A stretch of DNA of 64,000 nucleotides from the NCBI GenBank assembly GCA_963794215.1, contig CAWCCQ010000002.1:682001-746000 (forward strand), read 5' to 3'. Under the pieces are notes generated by a model, which saw only the letters and a program-made list of their open reading frames with translations, was not told where the DNA came from and did not search any database. The translations under genes were made by a program, and so were the position numbers. The stretch is from DATKRB01 sp963794215. GTDB taxonomy: Bacteria > Actinomycetota > Acidimicrobiia > Acidimicrobiales > RAAP-2. Positions within the stretch are counted from its first letter, which is position 1. The number at the start of each line of letters is the position of its first letter. Shown here piece after piece: positions 28,804 to 36,991 of this stretch.

Positions 28804-29715
28804 TCAGATCGACTCGGCGAGCGCCTCGGCGTAGTCGTCGGCACGTGAGCGCACCAGCTCCACGCTGAGCTCGGCGCCAAACGCGTTGAGTGCAACCACG
28901 CCGGCGAACTCGTCGTCGGCGGCGAAGAGCTCGGCCGCGTCCCACCAGGCGTGATGATCGTACGATGGCATGAGGTGACGGTACGCGTCGAGGAACCGGT
29001 CCGCCGCGAGCACTCCGTCGAGGAGCGCAAGATTGGCGCGAGTGTGCGCAACGTCCACGGCCGAGGGTCCGTAGCATGCGAATGCCCAGTCGACGATCCC
29101 CACGAGGTCGCGTCCTCGCCACAGCAGGTTGCCGGGGTGAAAATCTCGATGGGCGAACACGCTCGAAGAGCCAGGCTCGGATCCGAGAACCAGCTCCGCC
29201 AACGTTCCCCACGCAACAGACGCCCGCGTCCACTCGGGTACGCCTACTCGCGCCCGATCGAACCAATGACGGAATCGGGGTAGTCCCGGGGGCACCGGGC
29301 TGCGATGGAGCGCGGCGAGGGGGGAGGCCAAACTGTCAGGATCGAGATCGTGAACCACGACGGTCCCTGGCAGGTACGACATCAGCAGGGCGGGCCATCC
29401 CGTCCCGGACCCCGCCGGATCAGCGGCCAGTGGCTCGGGGACGAGACCACCGAGGACCTCTCTTGCGACGCGTAGCGTCGTGAACTCGTCGGACACCAGG
29501 TCCGACACCCCCACGAGGGGCGAGTCGTCCAAATAACGGCGAAGCACGACGCGCCGGTCACCCACCTCGAGCAGCCGTACGTCCGAGGCGATGCCAAAGG
29601 CGAGCGAACCGACGTCGCGCACCTGGCGCGCCCCGAGCGCGTGCGCGACCCAGGTTTGCCCACGCTCGTCGAGCGTTGCGCCGGACGGCGTGGGTTGGTG
29701 CGTGCCGGGCGTCAC
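28804..29715 (-). CDS. Phosphotransferase (APH/choline kinase family)
   Basis: A 303-residue aminoglycoside phosphotransferase-like kinase. GTG 29715 overlaps the stop of the thioesterase gene (GTGA) and is chosen over longer starts. RRVVLRRYLDDSP carries the ATP-binding Lys/Arg strand; the catalytic loop is SVFAHRDFHPGNLLWRG (HxDxxxxN) and the metal site GIVDWAFACYGP. Mycobacterial-type APH proteins beside acyl-CoA genes are common (ACAD10/11-like kinases that phosphorylate hydroxyacyl-CoA), so an acyl substrate is more plausible than an antibiotic, by context only. Confidence 0.83.
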   Translation of the reverse strand: MTPGTHQPTPSGATLDERGQTWVAHALGARQVRDVGSLAFGIASDVRLLEVGDRRVVLRRYLDDSPLVGVSDLVSDEFTTLRVAREVLGGLVPEPLAADPAGSGTGWPALLMSYLPGTVVVHDLDPDSLASPLAALHRSPVPPGLPRFRHWFDRARVGVPEWTRASVAWGTLAELVLGSEPGSSSVFAHRDFHPGNLLWRGRDLVGIVDWAFACYGPSAVDVAHTRANLALLDGVLAADRFLDAYRHLMPSYDHHAWWDAAELFAADDEFAGVVALNAFGAELSVELVRSRADDYAEALAESI

Positions 29716-30611
29716 ATGATGCGCTGGTAGTCGCCCGTGTGATCCCGTCCGTCGGCCCAACCTCGGACGAGGTTGTCCTGGGTGTAGGTGGCCACCAGCC
29801 GTCCATTCTGGGTCCAGATGCTGCAGCGCCCATGGGTCCTTCCGCGTCCTGCCCAGATGCTTTCGTTGGCCAGTAGCAGCCACTCGTCGGCGCGGAAACG
29901 GGCGTGGAAGTTCAGCGTGTGGGACACCACGCCAGTCGAGATGGTCTTGTGCGCGCGACCCTCGTTGTAGCCCTCGTGGGGCAACATTGCCGTTCCGATG
30001 AGATAGCCGTCGGTGGCCCACGAGAGGATCGCCTGGTTCGCGACCGGCGAGTAGTTCCCCTCGAAGCGGGTCCAGACGTTCTGCACCGGTGGGCGGAGCG
30101 GCTCGTCGTCGCTCCAGGTGTTGATGCCACCGACGATCAGGCCCGTCCCGCCTGGGAACACGCGTCCATCGGGACGGTTCCCCGGATCCTCGGGTGCGCC
30201 GACTGCAGGCATCTCGACGTTGGCGGTGTGCTCAATCAGATTTGGTTCGTCCCTGCTCCACAGGATCAAGCCACGCGACATCACTCGCCCGGACTGCGAG
30301 AAGGTGACCGTGTCGCTCCCGAGGGTGCGTCCGTCATGCATGCGCTCGACGTCGTACCTGATCGGCTGGGTGTAATCGCCGGCCCGGGCGAAGATGGCGT
30401 GGATCGACTTGACCTCCTTGTCGTCTTGGCGATCGACGTTACGGTCGACATGCGCGGCCATGATCATCTGCGCGAGAATCTGGCCCCCGAACACTACGTT
30501 GCGACGGATGTCTTCTGGTGCCCCCTCATGCTCGGGCGCCCCCTCGTAGACGTGTGCGTCCACGGATTCCAACTGGAGCATCGGTGGCAACGTCGTCACA
30601 TCGATCGGCAT
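29712..30611 (-). CDS. tesB: Acyl-CoA thioesterase II
   Basis: Double hot-dog TesB, 299 residues. ATG 30611 follows GAAGGGAG, so the 16-codon upstream extension is rejected. FGGQILAQMIMAAHV is the family's F.GQ...QA..A motif with the catalytic-region Gly/Gln; HAIFARAGDYTQPIRYDVERMHDGRTLGSDTVTFSQ is the characteristic core; LNFHARFRADEWLLLANESIWAGRGRTHGR ends with the conserved S...GRG...G. Releases free fatty acid from acyl-CoA. In an operon with the phosphotransferase. Confidence 0.92.
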   Translation of the reverse strand: MPIDVTTLPPMLQLESVDAHVYEGAPEHEGAPEDIRRNVVFGGQILAQMIMAAHVDRNVDRQDDKEVKSIHAIFARAGDYTQPIRYDVERMHDGRTLGSDTVTFSQSGRVMSRGLILWSRDEPNLIEHTANVEMPAVGAPEDPGNRPDGRVFPGGTGLIVGGINTWSDDEPLRPPVQNVWTRFEGNYSPVANQAILSWATDGYLIGTAMLPHEGYNEGRAHKTISTGVVSHTLNFHARFRADEWLLLANESIWAGRGRTHGRCSIWTQNGRLVATYTQDNLVRGWADGRDHTGDYQRIM

Positions 30612-30820
30612 GCGTGCTCCCTTCGCGCGCGCTGCGCCACACTGATCATCGATTGCCACCCCCGTAGCTCGCGCCCGACACGACCCGATGGACTGTAGGC
30701 CGCCGACGACTCGAGCACCACAGAGACATGGTGACCGATGCGGGGGAGGCGACGCGAGCTTGGGTAACCTGTGGCGGCGGCGGTACGAATCTCGAGCCGT
30801 GCGTGAGTGCCGGAGGGTGG

Positions 30821-32392
30821 ATGGCGAGGCTCACGGATAACGGTGCTGGCCTACACATGGCCGGGAGCCCAGGCAGCCAACGGGGTCATCGCCACCACCC
30901 ACTGAGGCGTCCGTTGATGGCCTCGCTGGCACTGCTGAGCGCGATCGTCGGTGGCTGGCGCGGGCTTACCGGGACGATCGGGGACCCTTCTGCAGGCGCG
31001 GCAACGTCGACCCCCCGACCGGTAGCGGCGGTCGCCGTCGTCGCCACCCCCGACGACGGTGGTTACTGGACCGCCAGGAGCGACGGCAGCGTGGTGACCG
31101 ACGGGGACGCGGTCTCCTACGGCGATGCAGCCGCCACGGCGCTCGACCAACCGATCGTCTCCATGGCGGCAACGCCCGACGGCAAGGGCTACTGGCTGGT
31201 GGCCGCCGACGGGGGGGTGTTCGCGTTCGGCGACGCCGGCTACGTGGGCTCGATGGGCGGCAAGCCGCTCGACCAAGCGATCGTCTCCATGGCGGCAACG
31301 CCCGACGGCAAGGGCTACTGGCTGGTGGCCGCCGACGGGGGGGTGTTCGCGTTCGGCGACGCCGGCTACGTGGGCTCGATGGGCGGCAAGCCGCTCGACC
31401 ACCCGATCGTCGGCATGGCGGCAACGCCCGACGGCAAGGGCTACTGGCTGGTGGCCGCCGACGGGGGGGTGTTCGCGTTCGGCGACGCCGGCTACGTGGG
31501 CTCGATGGGCGGCAAGCCGCTCGACCAAGCGATCGTCTCCATGGCGGCAACGCCCGACGGCAAGGGCTACTGGCTGGTGGCCGCCGACGGGGGGGTGTTC
31601 GCGTTCGGCGACGCCGGCTACGTGGGCTCGATGGGCGGCAAGCCGCTCGACCGCCCCGTCGTCGGCATGGCGGCAACGCCCGACGGGCGCGGGTACTTCG
31701 AGGTCGGGGCCGACGGCGGCATCTTCACCTTCGGGGATGCGCCGTTTCTCGGGGCGCATCCGCTCAGCCTGGTGCAGCAGTTAGCGACGACCGACGACGC
31801 TCAACAGGTCATCGTCGTCGATGCTCCGACCTTCTCCAGTACCACTGCCACGTTGACAACCTGGGAAGACGACGGCGCGGGGTGGTACCAGCCGCTCCCA
31901 CCAATGCCAGCGGTGAACGGAGCGACCGGGTGGGAGTACGGCCCTGATCGCCGCGAGGCCGACGGAAGCTCCCCCATCGGCATCTTCCCCATCGGCTCGA
32001 CGATGTACGGCAACGATCCCGACCCGGGTGTCACGTTCCCCTATCACCAGCTGGTCTGTGGGGACTGGTGGGACGAGGACGGCTACGGCAACAGTCCCAC
32101 CTACAACACCTTCGTGCACGTGCCGTGCGGCACGACCCCAGCATTTGCCGGCACGAGCGAGGCACTGTGGACCGAAACCATCGCCTACCCCTACTTCGCC
32201 GTCATCGATTTCAACACGCCCCCGTCCGGGCCGTTGGGGGCTGGGATATTCCTCCATGCCAACGTCGGAGCGCCCACTGCTGGCTGTGTCAGCCTGCCGG
32301 TGACCGATCTGGTGGCCGTGTTGCGCTGGTTACAACCCTCGCTGCACCCGGTGGTCGTCATGGGGCCCGACGGCGTTGTCCGCAACTACTGA
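30821..32392 (+). CDS. Repeat-containing exported protein with L,D-transpeptidase-like domain
   Basis: About 523 residues. ATG 30821 is preceded by GGAGGG at ideal spacing; the first 75 residues hold a basic region and a hydrophobic stretch (LMASLALLSAIVGGW), so export is expected. Residues from about 75 to 315 are 42-residue repeats with the core GYWLVAADGGVFAFGDAGYVG, a pattern very common in Acidimicrobiia surface proteins, probably forming a beta-propeller-like array. The C-terminal domain ends GIFLHANVGAPTAGCVSLP, an H...(8-9)...GC.SLP motif like the YkuD L,D-transpeptidase active site, followed by HPVVVMGP. Inferred role: binding to and cross-linking or editing of cell wall. Four repeats are nearly identical at DNA level. 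Confidence 0.8.
   Translation: MARLTDNGAGLHMAGSPGSQRGHRHHPLRRPLMASLALLSAIVGGWRGLTGTIGDPSAGAATSTPRPVAAVAVVATPDDGGYWTARSDGSVVTDGDAVSYGDAAATALDQPIVSMAATPDGKGYWLVAADGGVFAFGDAGYVGSMGGKPLDQAIVSMAATPDGKGYWLVAADGGVFAFGDAGYVGSMGGKPLDHPIVGMAATPDGKGYWLVAADGGVFAFGDAGYVGSMGGKPLDQAIVSMAATPDGKGYWLVAADGGVFAFGDAGYVGSMGGKPLDRPVVGMAATPDGRGYFEVGADGGIFTFGDAPFLGAHPLSLVQQLATTDDAQQVIVVDAPTFSSTTATLTTWEDDGAGWYQPLPPMPAVNGATGWEYGPDRREADGSSPIGIFPIGSTMYGNDPDPGVTFPYHQLVCGDWWDEDGYGNSPTYNTFVHVPCGTTPAFAGTSEALWTETIAYPYFAVIDFNTPPSGPLGAGIFLHANVGAPTAGCVSLPVTDLVAVLRWLQPSLHPVVVMGPDGVVRNY
31153..31656 (+). repeat. Tandem 126-bp coding repeat, four near-identical copies
   Basis: Four consecutive 126-base units, beginning at 31153, 31279, 31405 and 31531, encode 42-residue modules. 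They are identical except for the few bases around the junction (CTCGACCAA/GCG versus CAC/CCG, and ATCGTCTCC versus ATCGTCGGC). More diverged modules flank them (31037-31152 and from 31657). In frame throughout. Confidence 0.95.
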
Positions 32393-32463
32393 GCCGCCAG
32401 CGACGACCGAGCCGTCCGCGACGACCCAAGGTTGGAGCCGACGCGTGGCCTCGGCGAGAGCAC

Positions 32464-33750
32464 TCAGAGAACCGCCCGCAACGCGGCAGCCAGGTCGGCG
32501 TCATCACGGGGATCGACGGTCCGTAGATCGCAGATCGTGTGCCCACGGGTCGTCCGAGCGATGACCGGCACCACCGACCTCCTTAGGGCGGCGGTGTGAT
32601 CTCCCACGATGCTGACGCCGACCGACGGGATCTCGAGACCGGGCACCGACCCACCCCCGGGCACCGATGCACACGAGACGACGGTACCCACATCGAGTGC
32701 CGTGGCCCTGCGTCGCAGCTCTTCCAGGCCGGCCGTGGCCATCCGCCAGAACGGGATGGCCTCGCCGTCGCGTCGCAGATAGGCCAGCGCCGTCTGTTGT
32801 AGGGCAGAAAGAACGAGGGATCCGGGCCGCAAGGCTCGAGCGAGGGGGTGGGCGGCGCACCGGGCGACGAGCTCGGCCCGGCCAGCGATGATGCCCGCCT
32901 GAGGCCCGCCGAAGAGCTTGTCTGCGGAGAACGTGACGAGGTCGGCGCCGCCCTCGAGCGATTGACGGGCAGCGGGTTCTGCCCCCAGCCATGGCGGAGG
33001 CGGCCCGGGGAACCATGGGGTTGTCGCGTCCAGCAACCCCGAGCCGATGTCGTAGACGACGGGGACGCCCAGGCCGGCAAGCGCGCCGACACCGACCGAC
33101 GCGGTGAATCCTACGATCTGGTAGTTGGATTGATGGACCTTCAAGACGAGGGCGGGTTCGCTCAGCGCGTCAATCGCACGGCGGTAGTCCTCCAATCGGG
33201 TGCGGTTGGTCGTCCCGACCTCTACCAGTCGGGCGCCAGACGCCTCGAGGACCTCGGGAATCCGGAAGCCGCCGCCGATCTCGACCAGCTCGCCTCGACT
33301 GATCACCACCGACGAAGCTTGGGCCAGCGCGCTGAGAACCAGGAGCACCGCGGCCGCGCCATTGTTCACGACCATGGCCGCCTCTGCCCCAGCCGCCCGA
33401 GCAATCATGAGGTTCACCGCTCCGGCCCGAGTCCCCCGGTGACCTGTCGTCACGTCGAACTCGAGGGTCACGTACCCCGGCTCTTGGCGCAGGCCGACGG
33501 GGGCCCGCCCGAGGTTCGTGTGGAGCAGCACCCCGGTCGCGTTCACGACCGGCGCGATCAAGAGGCTCCGGAGCGCTTCGGCCCGGGCCCGGCCGGACGC
33601 CGGATCGCCAGCTGCCACCGCCTCTCGTGCCACCTGCACCAATAGCGGGTGCGGCAACCCCACGTCGGCAAGCGAGCGGGCGAGCGCGTCGATGGACGGG
33701 AGCGACGCCCTCTGTGAGGGCTGCGGCCCACTCGACTGCGCTGAGCTCAC
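32464..33750 (-). CDS. selA: L-seryl-tRNA(Sec) selenium transferase
   Basis: PLP enzyme that converts Ser-tRNA(Sec) to Sec-tRNA(Sec) using selenophosphate. 428 residues, GTG 33750 overlapping the selD stop. Family segments: VVNATGVLLHTNLGRAP, AMVVNNGAAAVLLVLSAL, VVISRGELVEIGGGFRIPEV, SGARLVEVGTTNRTRLEDY, VYDIGSGLLD, and FSADKLFGGPQAGII, where the Lys is the expected PLP-binding residue. C terminus ARTTRGHTICDLRTVDPRDD is also standard. Last gene of a selC-selB-selD-selA series on one strand. Confidence 0.95.
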   Translation of the reverse strand: MSSAQSSGPQPSQRASLPSIDALARSLADVGLPHPLLVQVAREAVAAGDPASGRARAEALRSLLIAPVVNATGVLLHTNLGRAPVGLRQEPGYVTLEFDVTTGHRGTRAGAVNLMIARAAGAEAAMVVNNGAAAVLLVLSALAQASSVVISRGELVEIGGGFRIPEVLEASGARLVEVGTTNRTRLEDYRRAIDALSEPALVLKVHQSNYQIVGFTASVGVGALAGLGVPVVYDIGSGLLDATTPWFPGPPPPWLGAEPAARQSLEGGADLVTFSADKLFGGPQAGIIAGRAELVARCAAHPLARALRPGSLVLSALQQTALAYLRRDGEAIPFWRMATAGLEELRRRATALDVGTVVSCASVPGGGSVPGLEIPSVGVSIVGDHTAALRRSVVPVIARTTRGHTICDLRTVDPRDDADLAAALRAVL

Positions 33751-34754
33751 CGGAGCTCCACGGTGGGCTCCCCCTCGCAGACCTCACCGATCTCCCAGAA
33801 ACCCTGAGCGACGAGATCGGGCACGACGCCAGGGTCGACGGCCGCCAGTAGGCCGCCCGAGGTCTGGGGGTCGAACGCGATGGCCTCGAGGACCGCACCC
33901 GATCCGAGCTCCACCTTGCCGGCGAGGTAGTGGCGGTTGCGCGAGTCACCACCGGTTCGGGTCCCAGCAGCTGCCGCCTCGGACGCTCCGGGGTAGAGCG
34001 GGAGTCGCGCACCCTCGAGGCGCAGTCGAACGCCCGAGCGCTCCGCCATCTCCCAGCTGTGCCCGAGGAGTCCGAACCCGGTGACGTCGGTCACGGCATG
34101 CACGGCACTCCCGAGCTGCTCAAACGCCTCGGCGGCGGCCCGGTTGAGCCTGCGCATGCCCGAGGTCACCACCGCCTTGTCGTCCGGCGTGGCCCCCGCG
34201 AGGACGATCCCGGTCCCGAGCGGTTTGGAGAGGACCACGGCATCGCCGGGCTGGGCGCCTCGCTTGGTCAAGATCCGGTCGGGGTGTACCAGACCCTGCA
34301 CCGCGAGCCCGAAGATCGGTTCCTCGGATCGAATGGTGTGGCCTCCGGCCACGATCCCACCCGCTTGGGCCACGATGTCGGCGGCGGCGGCAAGGATGGC
34401 GCCGATGGCCTCGACGGGCAACCGCTCGGGGAAGGCACAGATATTGAGAGCGAGCGTCACCCGTCCGCCCATGGCGAACACGTCGCTACAGGCGTTGGCG
34501 GCAGCAACCGCTCCGAAGTCCGCGGGGTCGTCGACCAGCGGGGGGAAGAAGTCGGTGGTGGAGACCAACGCCAAGTCATCGGAGAGCCGGAGGACCGCCG
34601 CGTCATCGAACGGGGCGAGGCCGACCAACAGGCCGCTGGACGCCTCGTCCGCGGCGATCGTGCGCACGAGGTCCGCGAGGGGCGAACCACCCCATTTGGC
34701 CGCACAGCCCCCGCAGGTCGTCCACTCGGTCAGATTCACAGTTCCCGTCGACAT
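33747..34754 (-). CDS. selD: Selenide, water dikinase (selenophosphate synthetase)
   Basis: Makes selenophosphate from selenide and ATP. ATG 34754 follows GAGGAG; 335 residues. The N-terminal redox/catalytic motif is TTCGGCAAKWG (two Cys plus the conserved Lys), so the enzyme uses Cys rather than Sec. AIRS-type ATP-binding segments follow: APFDDAAVLRL, LVSTTDFFPPLVDDP, GRIAAANACSDVFAMGG-like AAANACSDVFAMGGRV, AGGIVAGGHTIRSEEP, LSKPLGTGIVLAG, VTDVTGFGLLGH and AFDPQTSGGLLAAV. Ends overlapping selA (GTGA). Confidence 0.96.
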   Translation of the reverse strand: MSTGTVNLTEWTTCGGCAAKWGGSPLADLVRTIAADEASSGLLVGLAPFDDAAVLRLSDDLALVSTTDFFPPLVDDPADFGAVAAANACSDVFAMGGRVTLALNICAFPERLPVEAIGAILAAAADIVAQAGGIVAGGHTIRSEEPIFGLAVQGLVHPDRILTKRGAQPGDAVVLSKPLGTGIVLAGATPDDKAVVTSGMRRLNRAAAEAFEQLGSAVHAVTDVTGFGLLGHSWEMAERSGVRLRLEGARLPLYPGASEAAAAGTRTGGDSRNRHYLAGKVELGSGAVLEAIAFDPQTSGGLLAAVDPGVVPDLVAQGFWEIGEVCEGEPTVELR

Positions 34755-34881
34755 CTCGGCTCCTCGTCTGGGCTCGGCATCACCGCGGGGTTCCTCGGTC
34801 GTATCGATCGTCTTGGTCCCTCGCTCACAGTCTCTCCTGGCTGGGCGCCCCGGGTGTTCGCCGGCTCGGGTGTTCGCCCTC

Positions 34882-36653
34882 TCAGCCGTTCGACGTCTCA
34901 GGCCGCGCAAGAGCGAGCAGTCGGGGCCCAGCGATCCGGAGATCACCACGCCGGCGGGTCATGCCGGTGGCGTCGAGATGAGCAATCAGCGGCAGGACGT
35001 ACTTGCGTGTCGTGCCGAGCGCCTCGCGGATCACCGAGACCGAAAGCCCGTCGGGATGCCGAACGAAGAGCTCGAGGAGTGTGTGGTTCGCGGCGTCGAT
35101 CGCCGACGCCGCGAACCACACACCGTCCCGCTCGACCACGAGCCCCTTGCGCTCCATGGCTCGCAGGTCGCCGCGATCGACCTCGGTCGCGTCGGGGGGC
35201 GAGAACGGCTGGGCGCGCAGCGCCGCCAGAAACGGGTGCCCCTCGAGCCGTCCCGTTGTCGCTTCGAACTGTGTTGGCTTCAGCAGAGCCCGACCATCCT
35301 CGACCACGATGCCGTCGAGATCGCCCACCACGGCTCGTTGGCGCTCGTCGAGCGGGGCCAGGTCGAGTCCCGATCTGCCCGCCCCTTCAATCCGATGCAT
35401 GAGCGTGGTGCGATTCGCGGCCAGAGCCGCAGGCGCCACCACCCAACGTCCGAGGTTCGGCACGACCTCTTGCCCTGAGAGGCGGCGGAGCTCGTCCGCG
35501 TCGACCCACCCACGCTCGTCGACGATCCGCTCAACCGACCGAGACGGACGCGCCCGTGACGCGGGGAGCCACGGGGCCACGTCGAGGACTTCACCTCCCC
35601 CGACGGTCTGCTGGCGACCTGCCTCTCGGAGCACGTAGCGATCACCGGGCACCAAGGGGAGGCCCAACGGTAGCCAAAGTCGGACGGAGCCGGTGTGCCC
35701 GGGCTCGATCCCCCGGACCGGTCCGACGGGTCGCAGCCGGACCGGGTATTCGCCCGAGCCGAAGTACGCGAAGTACGCGCCCCGACGAGTGATGTCGCGC
35801 TCGATCGACGCGAGGACACCAAGCGAGGCATCGAGGACCGTCGTTCGGTGCCATTGGCCTCGCCTGACCAGCGCCGCTCCACGACTGATCTCGCGGTGGC
35901 CGATGCCGACCAGGTTCACCGCCAGCCGACGGCCAGGGGTGGCGACCTCGAGCTCTCGTCCGCTGCTCTGCAGGGCCCGGACCCGGACCTCGGCCCCTAG
36001 TGGTTCCACCACGAGGTGGTCCCCGGCCACGATCGGGCCGCCGGTCAACGAACCGGTCACCACCGTGCCCGACCCCCGGATTGCGAAGGCCCGATCGATC
36101 CACAGTCGCGCTCGACCGACGTCTGGCGAACCGGGTGTGCTCGTGAGCAGCCGGTCCAGCACTGCGATCAGCCCATCCTCACCGCCCGTACCCACCTGCG
36201 CCAGCACGTCGGTCGCGACGATCGGGGCGCGCTCGAGAAACGTGCCCTCCACATGCTCGGCCACCTCGAGCTCGACCAGCGCACGCTGCTCGGGTCCGAC
36301 AAGCGCAACCTTTGTGAGGACGACCATGCCGTGGCACATGCCGAGCAGCTCGAGAATGCGAAGATGCTCCTCGGATTGGGGTTGCCATCCCTCGTTCGCC
36401 GCAACGACGAAGAGGCAGGCGTCGCGTGGCACCAACCCCCGCCAGCATGTTCTTGATGAAGCGAGCATGACCAGGCACGTCGACGAAGGCCGACTTCGGC
36501 GCCCGACGGGAGCGTCGTGGCTGCGAAACCGAGGTCGATGGTCAGCCCACGTCGCTTCTCCTCGGCCAACCGGTCGGGGTCGGTGCCCGAAAGGAAGGTG
36601 ACCAGGGTGGACTTGCCATGGTCGACGTGTCCCGCGGTAGCGACAATGCGCAC
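34882..36653 (-). CDS. selB: Selenocysteine-specific elongation factor SelB (two frameshifts)
   Basis: GTP-binding factor that carries Sec-tRNA(Sec) to UGA codons bearing a SECIS. GTG 36653 gives VRIVATAGHVDHGKST with P-loop AGHVDHGKS; the switch segment is RRGLTIDLGFA; then FVDVPGHARFIKNMLAG, DACLFVVAANEGW and VLTKVALVG. Domain 2 shows FAIRGSGTVVTGSL; the C-terminal half has winged-helix sequence (FVRHPDGLSVSVIREALGTTRKYVLPLIAHLD), the mRNA-hairpin reader. Two one-base insertions, near 36487-36492 and 36425-36432, split the GTPase domain; corrected length about 589 residues. The intact neighbouring genes argue for sequence errors. Confidence 0.92.
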
Positions 36654-36791
36654 CCTCGACGCCTCAGGTTCGGCGGTCCGACGCCACGCTTCGGAAACTC
36701 GATCGGTCGCCAGGCTGACCCGCGGGCACGCCACGATCGTCGCACGTGCACCCGGCGTGGCAAAGAGGCGCACCCTGGTGTGGTCAGCTGA

Positions 36792-36887
36792 TGGCGGAGG
36801 TGGACGGGAATCGAACCCGCCGTCGCAGGGATACTGCGACCAACCGCTTTGAAGGCGGCGGAGCCCACCAGGTGCCCGGACACCTCC
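36792..36887 (-). tRNA. selC: tRNA-Sec, anticodon UCA
   Basis: Reads GGAGGTGTCC...CCACCTCCGCCA on the minus strand, with the 3' CCA encoded (36792-36794). The anticodon loop CTTCAAA holds TCA (plus-strand 36850-36852). A long variable arm closes with GTCGCAG/CTGCGAC, and the T loop is TTCGATT, as expected for the long selenocysteine tRNA (96 bases). Seven acceptor pairs are clear; the eighth position is a T/C mismatch. Sits 138 bases upstream of selB on the same strand. Confidence 0.95.
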
Positions 36888-36991
36888 GTCAACGAAGCTA
36901 GACCTGACGACCAGTGGGCACAAGACCGCGCCCCACGTCCTATCTCCGGTCTGGGCGGTGGCCTTGTCACCAACCAGCTATCGTCGCTCTC

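Noticed and set aside
31153..31656. CRISPR-like or non-coding repeat array
   Set aside because: Units are 126 bases, contiguous without spacers, and in frame within a protein repeat.
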